In this document: piece after piece, positions 1-6,077 of the stretch
How positions within the stretch are numbered: the first letter of the stretch is position 1
Layout of the letters: every line of letters starts with the position of its first letter
DNA from: Parabacteroides sp. ZJ-118
GTDB taxonomy: Bacteria > Bacteroidota > Bacteroidia > Bacteroidales > Tannerellaceae
Direction of reading: 5' to 3'
Length of the DNA stretch: 38,243 nucleotides
Assembly (NCBI RefSeq): GCF_011038785.1
Contig: NZ_JAAKDT010000035.1
Coordinates: forward strand, 1 to 38,243
Translations under genes and position numbers: made by a program
The notes under the pieces: generated by a model
Seen by the model: the letters and a program-made list of their open reading frames with translations, nothing else
What the model was told of the DNA's origin: nothing
Database searches by the model: none

Positions 1-2
1 CT

Positions 3-107
3 GTCGTTGCAGAGCTTACAGGGGCGGAAGAGGAATGTCTCATGACACAGCTTATCATGAACGACAAGAGATTGGAGGCACTACAGGCTTATGCTCAAAC
101 AGCTTAG
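3..107 (+). CDS. 3' end of an unidentified gene (partial)
   Basis: The third forward frame is open from the window edge to a TAG at 105-107 and reads as a plausible protein tail rich in Glu, Ala and Leu, ending MNDKRLEALQAYAQTA. The other frames here are broken or have unlikely composition. I do not recognise the family. About 34 residues are visible and the start lies outside the window. No clear terminator follows. The next 150 bases (108-261) hold short repeated pieces built on TCGGACGG and CGTTTCTTCC but no gene that I can support. Confidence 0.5.
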   Translation, partial: VVAELTGAEEECLMTQLIMNDKRLEALQAYAQTA

Positions 108-261
108 AGCTAAATCCGAAACTTGAGAACTTAAAAAAACAAGTCGGACGGTTTCGGACGGATACAGACAAACGAATCCTAAAAACAGGAGAAATCCAGC
201 TCCCCTCATGTCCGTTTCTTCCCGTATTCCGTCGTTTCTTCCGCCAACCATCCCATCGATT

Positions 262-370
262 TTACAGTGATGCTTTATCGCCCTCGCGGCGTTGCTTATC
301 GCTGTTACAGTGACGCTTTATCGCTGTTACAGTGATGCTGTACTTCTGTTGCGGTGATGCTACACTGGGC
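262..370. repeat. Degenerate 22-bp tandem repeat array, about 5 copies
   Basis: Copies begin TTACAGTGATGC at 262, 305 and 327, with diverged copies at about 283 and 349. The period is 22 bp (43 bp between the first and third, that is 21 plus 22). The better copies read TTACAGTGATGCTTTATCGC followed by TG. The array ends about 46 bp upstream of the -7 promoter element of the LytTR gene. A second array with the same 22-bp period lies at 32181-32290. Confidence 0.8.
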
Positions 371-416
371 AGTAATCTTTCCCCGAAAAGATACCTGTCA
401 AATAAAGAAAATACCG

Positions 417-424
417 TATATTTG
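417..424 (+). promoter_or_regulatory. Bacteroidetes -7 promoter element for the LytTR gene
   Basis: TATATTTG fits the Bacteroidetes -7 consensus TAnnTTTG and lies 34 bp before the ATG at 458. No good -33 TTTG is seen. Its presence argues that translation starts at 458 and not at the in-frame ATG at 332, which lies upstream of the promoter inside the tandem array. Confidence 0.6.
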
Positions 425-457
425 TCTTTCGAAGAGAAACGAAAAATAATTTCTACG

Positions 458-847
458 ATGGAGCGGTATTTAATTATAAAAACAAGGGATGAGTTGTTGC
501 GCATTAAGATTGGTCAGATCCTTTATTTTGAAGCAGATAGGAACTATACGAAACTGTTGCTGTCAAATGGCATCCAATTTACCTTCGCTATAAATATCGG
601 GAAAATAGAAGAGATCTTAGAGAAGCAGGTCGTCGGTTGTAACAAGATATTAATGCGTGTCGGGAAAAGTCATATCATAAATAAAAACCATATCTTACAA
701 ATAAATCTACCTAAGCAGCGTTTGTTATTATTGACGGAAGAGGGTAAGCCTAAAGAGTTGGTAATATCCAAGGATCCGTTGAAAGTGCTGAAAGATAATC
801 TTGAGAAGGAGATGGGAAAACCTCAAGAGGAAGACGAAAAGGGATAA
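458..847 (+). CDS. Stand-alone LytTR DNA-binding domain protein
   Basis: A 129-residue protein made almost wholly of one LytTR DNA-binding domain: an opening strand MERYLIIKTRDELLRIK, then ILYFEADRNYTKLLL, typical of the LytTR core, then a VGKSHIINKNHI segment. No receiver or other sensor domain is present, unlike classical LytR/AlgR response regulators. The acidic tail after residue 115 is probably disordered. The start at 458 is chosen because the promoter element at 417-424 lies between it and the earlier in-frame ATG. The stop is 4 bp before the FHA gene at 852, so the two are probably cotranscribed and translationally close. The likely role is transcriptional control of this or a nearby operon. 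The target is unknown. Confidence 0.85.
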   Translation: MERYLIIKTRDELLRIKIGQILYFEADRNYTKLLLSNGIQFTFAINIGKIEEILEKQVVGCNKILMRVGKSHIINKNHILQINLPKQRLLLLTEEGKPKELVISKDPLKVLKDNLEKEMGKPQEEDEKG

Positions 848-851
848 GACC

Positions 852-1505
852 ATGATTATAAAGATAGGAAAAGCGAAAGATAACGATTTTATCGCAAACG
901 ATCCTCATGTAAGCCGGCATCATGCCCGTTTGATACGCGAGGATGATGGTAACTTGTTGTTGGAGGATACGGGGTCTACTAACGGAACGTTCGTGAATGG
1001 AGCCCAGATCGTAAAGAAACGTGTTACTCCCACGGATCATATTCGGTTGGGGGATAGCTTTGTCTTAAACCTTTCCGAGGTGCTTAAATACAATAATGAT
1101 TATAGCGATGAATTTGCTGCATTAAAAAAAGTCTACGATGATTATATTCAAGCAAAAGTTAAGATTCAATCCTCTAATCAGTTTAAGACCAGATTATTTC
1201 AATCCCTACCATTTGCTTTGCCCGGAGTAGTGGGTGTTGTGATAGGCTTCTTGGGGAAAGGTAGCCCGGAGTTGTTCGTTATCAGCCTTCTGATAACGGT
1301 TTGCGCGCCTACGGTGGGGATCTATCTAGGAGCCAAGCAGTCGGCCAAGATACCCCAGCAATTGCAGGATATCGCCAATCAATTTAAGATAGACTATGTT
1401 TGCCCGAAATGTGGGACATTCTTGGGTGAGATCCCTTGGGAATCATTGAAAAACCGAAAGCAATGCCCGGTTTCTTCCTGTAAGGCCAAATGGGCGAGCG
1501 AATGA
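852..1505 (+). CDS. FHA domain membrane protein with C-terminal zinc ribbon
   Basis: 217 residues. The N-terminal 75 residues form a forkhead-associated domain, which binds phosphothreonine: the signature SRHHA is at 21-25 and GSTNGTFVNG at 41-50, so the phosphate-binding residues look intact. A charged linker is followed by two hydrophobic segments at about 118-134 and 140-160. The C-terminal zinc ribbon has Cys pairs at 184/187 (CPKC) and 205/210. The picture is a membrane-anchored phosphopeptide reader facing the cytoplasm. The ATG at 852 is chosen over the upstream in-frame ATG at 801 because the FHA fold begins at once with MIIKIGKA and 801 lies inside the LytTR gene. Partners are probably substrates of the kinase encoded at 3271. 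Confidence 0.88.
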   Translation: MIIKIGKAKDNDFIANDPHVSRHHARLIREDDGNLLLEDTGSTNGTFVNGAQIVKKRVTPTDHIRLGDSFVLNLSEVLKYNNDYSDEFAALKKVYDDYIQAKVKIQSSNQFKTRLFQSLPFALPGVVGVVIGFLGKGSPELFVISLLITVCAPTVGIYLGAKQSAKIPQQLQDIANQFKIDYVCPKCGTFLGEIPWESLKNRKQCPVSSCKAKWASE

Positions 1506-1605
1506 GCCTTTCCTTTTCGTATAGTAAAACAGCCTCTTTTGTACATGAAACCCAAATGTTTGATTATAAGAGAGTATAACAAGTTTATTAATCCATTGCT
1601 TTTTG

Positions 1606-1613
1606 TACTTTTG
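1606..1613 (+). promoter_or_regulatory. -7 promoter element before the acidic protein gene
   Basis: TACTTTTG matches TAnnTTTG and lies 34 bp upstream of the ATG at 1648. No clear -33 element is seen. It would start a transcript covering the acidic protein, FHA and PP2C genes. The 1506-1605 gap holds nothing else that I recognise. Confidence 0.55.
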
Positions 1614-1647
1614 TTCTCGGAATATTAATATAGTAGAAGCAAAGGTT

Positions 1648-1902
1648 ATGCAAGAGGAGGAATATACATTCGTAACTTTAGACGGCAATGACGCCATGCC
1701 AGCGGATGCTGTCATAATAGACGTAGAAGGGGGAGGTGTCGACCTTGGCGACGCCATAGTTATAGACGATAGTAGTGTCGAGTCTTTCGATCACTCAGAC
1801 TTCATAACCTTGGCGGACGATACGGTTATGCTTTCCGATACAGATATGATGGATCTGTACTCTACGGATATGGATGGCGCAGATATTTCGTTTATCGTAT
1901 GA
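1648..1902 (+). CDS. Small acidic Asp-rich protein of a phosphosignalling operon
   Basis: 84 residues, strongly acidic with almost no Lys or Arg, and no membrane segment or signal peptide. I know no family for it. The sequence is rich in Asp followed by Ser or Thr, especially LADDTVMLSDTD at 56-67 and LYSTDMDGAD at 70-79. ADDTVM (57-62, Thr59) resembles DSDTVL in the next gene and GETTVL and DEETVV in the kinase. The coordinates and expression signals look real: a -7 element at 1606-1613 and an ATGA overlap with the next gene at 1899, which implies coupled translation. A role as a kinase substrate or FHA ligand is inference from composition and context. The start at 1648 is preferred to an ATG at 1603 that lies in the promoter. 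Confidence 0.75.
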   Translation: MQEEEYTFVTLDGNDAMPADAVIIDVEGGGVDLGDAIVIDDSSVESFDHSDFITLADDTVMLSDTDMMDLYSTDMDGADISFIV

Positions 1903-2414
1903 TCGCGGTTAAATGTCCACATTGCCATGTAGGATTAAAGGTAGACGAGGGGAAGATTCCCCTCGGCATTACCTCCTTTAAGTGCCCGAAATGCAAGGAG
2001 CCTGTTCCTTTGTCCTTCTTATCCGAGAAAAGTAATCATCAGGAGGTCGATTCCGATACGGTTTTGGTGACACCCGTCAAGACTGGGATCGGCAGACTGA
2101 CGGTTCTTCCGGACGCCGATACACCTGAACAAGCGTTTCCTCTTCACGAAGGAAAGGTTGTCATTGGCCGGAAGTCGAACGCCTCACAAGCTACGATGCC
2201 AATTATCACGTCTGATCGCACGATGAGTCGCGAGCATATTTGCATTGAGGTGAAAAAAGATTCAAAAGGTGGATATAAACATTTCCTTACCGACAATAAT
2301 AGTAAAAACCATACGTTATACAATAACAATTACTTGGAGAATGACGAGGTGGTTGTGCTCAGTGATAATGATGAGATTATTATTGGTCGCACTGTCTTAC
2401 GTTTTAATGAATAA
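1899..2414 (+). CDS. Zinc-ribbon FHA domain protein
   Basis: 171 residues. An MJ0042-type zinc ribbon opens the protein, with CPHC at 6-9 and CPKC at 29-32. A short linker follows with DSDTVLVTP (Thr54), then an FHA domain from about 66 to 170: VVIGRKS at 87-93, MSREH at 109-113 and NNSKNHTLYNNN at 133-144, in place of the usual NGT-x-x-N. It is soluble, with no signal peptide or membrane segment. The ATG overlaps the stop of the acidic protein (ATGA), and the PP2C gene follows 12 bp later. It is the probable phosphothreonine reader of the module. The linker Thr in an acidic-T-V-L setting could be a phosphorylation site that the FHA domain binds in cis, as in GarA/OdhI proteins. That last point is inference. 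Confidence 0.88.
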   Translation: MIAVKCPHCHVGLKVDEGKIPLGITSFKCPKCKEPVPLSFLSEKSNHQEVDSDTVLVTPVKTGIGRLTVLPDADTPEQAFPLHEGKVVIGRKSNASQATMPIITSDRTMSREHICIEVKKDSKGGYKHFLTDNNSKNHTLYNNNYLENDEVVVLSDNDEIIIGRTVLRFNE

Positions 2415-2426
2415 AACTCATTTGTT

Positions 2427-3230
2427 ATGATTATAACGATCGGTAAACCATGTGCTATCACGGAAAAAGGAGGCAGATCGGGTAACGAGGATTCTATTTA
2501 TCCGCTTCCTGAACAAGTGACCCTCGACCAAAAATTGTTTCTGGTTTGTGATGGTGTGGGTGGAGCCGAGAAAGGAGAGGTCGCCAGTTCTTTAGTTTGC
2601 GAATCCATACAAACTTTCTTTTCTACATTCCTGAAGGACGATCCCACGCCTGAGTTTATCCATAAGGCCATACACTATGCCGAAGTCTGTTTCGATTCCT
2701 ATGTCCAAGAGCATCCAGAAGCGACGGGTATGGCTACCACGCTCACTATGGCCTATATCGCTTCTTCCGGAGTTATAGTAGCTCATATCGGGGATAGCCG
2801 GATCTATCATCTGAGGAAGGGGAAGATTTTGTATCAGACAGAAGACCATTCGCTAGTAAATTCGTTGCTCAAGTTAGGTAAGATTACTTCGGAAGAGGCA
2901 TTAACCCATCCCCAGCGAAATGTGATTATCCGGGCTATACAGGGTACTCATGCTCCGACAGAAGCGGACATTATCGCCTTGAACGATATTCAACCCGACG
3001 ATTTCATCTTTCTTTGTACGGACGGGGTTCTTGAAAGAGTGAAGAATGAAAAGATCACCGAGATCTTTAACGGTCGTTTATCTGTTCCGGAAATAAAAGA
3101 TGCCCTCATGGAAGCCTGTGACGGCAAGACCCGGGATAATTTTTCTTTTTATATCATACCTATTCAAAAAGTGGAAGATAGCATGGGTTTCAAGCAAAAT
3201 ATTCTCTCTTTTCTTTATTCTTTTGTATAA
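2427..3230 (+). CDS. PP2C-type Ser/Thr protein phosphatase
   Basis: 267 residues of PPM/PP2C fold, which removes phosphate from Ser and Thr using two metal ions. The motifs appear in order: GNED at 19-22, CDGVGG at 41-46 (metal-binding Asp42 and Gly43), GMATTLT at 101-107, IGDSR at 121-125, CTDGV at 197-201 and RDN at 236-238. All metal ligands appear to be present. There is no membrane segment, only a hydrophobic tail (FKQNILSFLYSFV) that might touch the membrane. It sits between an FHA gene and the kinase gene, so it is the likely antagonist of the kinase at 3271, as in Stp/PknB pairs. Confidence 0.93.
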   Translation: MIITIGKPCAITEKGGRSGNEDSIYPLPEQVTLDQKLFLVCDGVGGAEKGEVASSLVCESIQTFFSTFLKDDPTPEFIHKAIHYAEVCFDSYVQEHPEATGMATTLTMAYIASSGVIVAHIGDSRIYHLRKGKILYQTEDHSLVNSLLKLGKITSEEALTHPQRNVIIRAIQGTHAPTEADIIALNDIQPDDFIFLCTDGVLERVKNEKITEIFNGRLSVPEIKDALMEACDGKTRDNFSFYIIPIQKVEDSMGFKQNILSFLYSFV

Positions 3231-3236
3231 ATAACG

Positions 3237-3244
3237 TACTTTTG
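3237..3244 (+). promoter_or_regulatory. -7 promoter element before the kinase gene
   Basis: TACTTTTG matches TAnnTTTG and is 26 bp upstream of the kinase ATG. It begins 6 bp after the end of the phosphatase gene, so the kinase and the two exported-protein genes may have their own transcript as well as read-through. No clear -33 is seen. Confidence 0.5.
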
Positions 3245-3270
3245 GCAGGTTAAATGGAATTTTCAAGGTA

Positions 3271-5067
3271 ATGAATCTGCCGGACGGACATCTTCTTCAA
3301 AACGGAAAATACGGGCTTACTCATGTGGTTGGTCAAGGTGGTTTTGGCATAACCTACAAAGGCGTTTGGTACACAGAGGTTAAAGGACCTCTAGGTACCG
3401 TGAAGACGGAGATTCCTATCTGTGTCAAGGAATATTTCTTCAAGGATTATTGTTATAGAGAACCCGGTTCTCAAGCCGTAAAAGTACATTCGGAGACGGG
3501 AAAGGTCTTGTTTAACAAGTTCAAGGAAAAATTGATCAAAGAGGCAAAGATCCTATCGGAAGTTCACCATCCTTATATCGTAAACGTGCTGGAAGTTTTC
3601 GAGGAAAACAATACGGCTTATATTGCCATGGAGTATATTTCTGGTTTCTCGCTGAAATATATGCTTGAGAAAAAAGGGATATTGCCCGAAGCTACGGTCC
3701 TTAAATATGTGCGGCAAATTGGGGAGGCATTACAATTTGTTCATGATAAGAGTATCTTGCATCTGGATATCAAGCCTAGCAATATCTTGATCGATAAGAA
3801 CGGGAATGCCCGCTTGATCGATTTCGGAGTCAGCAAACGTTACGATATCGAGCAGGAGGAGACCAGCACTACGATGTTGACTCTTTCCAAAGGATTCGCA
3901 TCCATAGAGCAATACGATAATGAAGGAACACAAGTGTTCTCGCCCCGTCCGGATATTTATTCTTTGGGAGCCACAATGTATAACCTGCTAACGGGAAAAA
4001 TCCCTACGGAATCTATACTACGTGCCGCACGTCCTTTGCAAAACCCTTCTGAAATCAATGCGGCGATCAGCCCGAAAACAGAGGCTGTCATTATAAAAGC
4101 GATGCAAATCATTCCTGCAGACCGCTTTGAGACGGTGGGCGAGATGTTGGCGTCTTTGGATTTTTCTCAAGCGGAAAAGGAAGTTCAGATAGTTCCAGGC
4201 CCATCTCCGGAGATTGTGGATGGGGAAACGACGGTGCTCTATTCATCACCTGTAGATTCTAAATTAATTGGATCGGATGATGAGGAGACGGTTGTCAATG
4301 TAGCTAATAATCTATCTGCCGCGGATCCAATAGCAGAAAAGAATAATTCCAAAAAGAAAATAATTCCTATCGGAATCGCTATATTTGTCGTCATCGGATC
4401 CGCTACGGCCATTTTAGTGCACAGCAATAAGCCCACAAAAGAGGTTGTCGAGAGTGTTGATTTACCTTTATCGGTGGAATCGGATAGCAATGTCATAAAA
4501 GAAGTAGAAATGCCGGACCACCCGGTTCTACATACGGAACCGCCTGTCTCTGAGATAAAGGAATCGGAGAAACAAGAGCCTGAAGCGGAAGAGAAACAAC
4601 CTACGGAAACAGAGCATACGATAGAAGAAATAGTTTTCCCGGATCGGCCATCTGAAAACGAGATGAATGAGAAATATAACTCTTTAATCGTCTCCGGTAA
4701 GGAAAAAATGGCCAAGGCTGATTATTCGGGAGCTAAGAAAGATTTGTCGGAGGCAAAGGATACGAAACTTACGGAAGAGGTAGTCCGGTTGATCATCGCT
4801 TGCGATGAGAAAGCCGAGGAGAAACGTATAGCGGACAAAAAGGCCCTGTATGAGGAAAAAATGGCTTTCGGAACGTATAAGATCGTACGCAAGAAGTCAA
4901 ATAACAGATACGGGGCGATCGATTCGAAAGCCGAGGAGCGTATCCCTTGCAAATACCTAAGTGTCGGTATCGCAGATAACGGCCGGGCTTTCGAACGGGA
5001 AGACAATTTGTTTGATATTTATAATTCTGACGGATCATTGATTAGCGAAGGTCTGACTTATTATTGA
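3271..5067 (+). CDS. Transmembrane eukaryotic-like Ser/Thr protein kinase
   Basis: 598 residues. The N-terminal kinase domain (about 13-300) has a glycine loop GQGGFGITY at 21-29, ATP-anchoring Lys53 in CVKEYF, catalytic loop HLDIKPSN at 164-171 (Asp166, Lys168, Asn171), DFG at 184-186, and a Thr-rich activation segment (EETSTTMLTLS, 197-207) leading to ASIEQYD. All catalytic residues are present. A juxtamembrane region holds GETTVLYSS (Thr320, Thr321) and DDEETVV (Thr340), possible autophosphorylation sites. A single membrane helix lies at about 364-384. The outer part is acidic, with a helical segment at about 465-530 and a C-terminal stretch (535-595, TYKIVRKKSNNRYGAI) resembling a WG-type beta repeat. 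It faces the PP2C and FHA genes upstream. The signal sensed is unknown. Confidence 0.93.
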   Translation: MNLPDGHLLQNGKYGLTHVVGQGGFGITYKGVWYTEVKGPLGTVKTEIPICVKEYFFKDYCYREPGSQAVKVHSETGKVLFNKFKEKLIKEAKILSEVHHPYIVNVLEVFEENNTAYIAMEYISGFSLKYMLEKKGILPEATVLKYVRQIGEALQFVHDKSILHLDIKPSNILIDKNGNARLIDFGVSKRYDIEQEETSTTMLTLSKGFASIEQYDNEGTQVFSPRPDIYSLGATMYNLLTGKIPTESILRAARPLQNPSEINAAISPKTEAVIIKAMQIIPADRFETVGEMLASLDFSQAEKEVQIVPGPSPEIVDGETTVLYSSPVDSKLIGSDDEETVVNVANNLSAADPIAEKNNSKKKIIPIGIAIFVVIGSATAILVHSNKPTKEVVESVDLPLSVESDSNVIKEVEMPDHPVLHTEPPVSEIKESEKQEPEAEEKQPTETEHTIEEIVFPDRPSENEMNEKYNSLIVSGKEKMAKADYSGAKKDLSEAKDTKLTEEVVRLIIACDEKAEEKRIADKKALYEEKMAFGTYKIVRKKSNNRYGAIDSKAEERIPCKYLSVGIADNGRAFEREDNLFDIYNSDGSLISEGLTYY

Positions 5068-5108
5068 TTGTAGCATTATGAACAACTAAACATGTATTTA
5101 CCTATTAT

Positions 5109-6065
5109 ATGAAAAGACTTTGGGTATTAATGATATGTGCGGTATTTCCCCTCGGACTGATGGCGCAACAGCGTACGGAATACAACCGTAAGGGAGACGA
5201 AGCGATGAAACGTCTTGATTATAGTGACGCTAAAATGTGGTACGAGGAAGGCATATCGCAATGCGACGCATACAGTATTAATCAGCTGACTACGATTTGG
5301 CTTTCCAACGAGCGAATGCGGCCTTCCATGCGTAGCCTGATGAATAAATGTTTAAACTGCCTGACGGTCAAAGCTACGGAAGATGATCCGGATGCCATCT
5401 CTAAATTAATTATTTATTATTCGGAAGGTATCGGGACTCCTAAAAGCGAGGAGTTGGCTACCTATTGGAAAGAACACCAAGAGATGTTGTTAAAGCCGGC
5501 GGAGCCGGAGGCTCAACCGGCAGATTCTGTGGCGGTATCCGCTAAGAAACGAATGAGGTTTTTTGCGGGATATTCGTACTCGATTGAATCTCCTTATGGA
5601 ATCACGGTAGGAGGTATGGGACAACGCTTCGGTTGGTATGTCCGTTTCAAGACGAATATGTCTTTTATGAATTATACGGACGAATGTAATAACCAGGGGC
5701 AGATCATTAAGTTCTCTAATTCGGAAGGAGAATCTTATGAGCTTAATACAGGTAAATCCTCGAAGACAAATAGTATAGCCGGAACGGCCGGTTTAATTGT
5801 AAAATGCTTTCCGTGGTTATATGCCTCCGTTGGTTTGGGATATGGCGAGAGAGCTTTGCTACATCCGTTCATGACCCATTCCTACGAAAATTACGATAGT
5901 ACGCGAGAGGTATGGTGCCGGAATATTGACTCCTCATACAGGGGAGTCGCTGCCGAGGTTGATTTGATGATGAAAATAACGAACGCTGTATTTATTAGCG
6001 TTGGATGCAATACGGTTAATTTTAAATACTTGGATCTAAACGCTGGCTTAGGTGTATTCTTTTAA
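5109..6065 (+). CDS. Exported TPR-like protein with barrel-like C-terminus
   Basis: 318 residues. A signal peptide (MKRLWVLMICAVFPLGLMAQ) is followed by a helical region with one recognisable TPR-type unit (YNRKGDEAMKRLDYSDAKMWYEEGI, described here by its A/Y spacing at about 25-49) and more helical sequence to about 135. From about 150 the sequence changes to alternating aromatic and polar strands with Gly turns (FFAGYSYSIESPYGITVGGM and on), which suggests a small outer-membrane beta-barrel. The TPR-like unit resembles the KADYSGAKKDL segment in the outer part of the kinase encoded just upstream. A periplasmic or outer-membrane partner of the kinase pathway is a reasonable inference. No specific family is recognised. 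Confidence 0.75.
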   Translation: MKRLWVLMICAVFPLGLMAQQRTEYNRKGDEAMKRLDYSDAKMWYEEGISQCDAYSINQLTTIWLSNERMRPSMRSLMNKCLNCLTVKATEDDPDAISKLIIYYSEGIGTPKSEELATYWKEHQEMLLKPAEPEAQPADSVAVSAKKRMRFFAGYSYSIESPYGITVGGMGQRFGWYVRFKTNMSFMNYTDECNNQGQIIKFSNSEGESYELNTGKSSKTNSIAGTAGLIVKCFPWLYASVGLGYGERALLHPFMTHSYENYDSTREVWCRNIDSSYRGVAAEVDLMMKITNAVFISVGCNTVNFKYLDLNAGLGVFF

Positions 6066-6077
6066 TATCGATTATTC

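Noticed and set aside
35-313. 92-codon + strand frame at the window start
   Set aside because: It overlaps the better third-frame gene end at 3-107 and runs into the tandem array. Composition is unlike a protein.
262-370. Possible CRISPR array
   Set aside because: Same reason: units directly abut and are diverged, with no spacers.
332-457. N-terminal extension of the LytTR protein from the ATG at 332
   Set aside because: The extra residues are encoded by the tandem repeat and the promoter element, and they do not resemble a domain.
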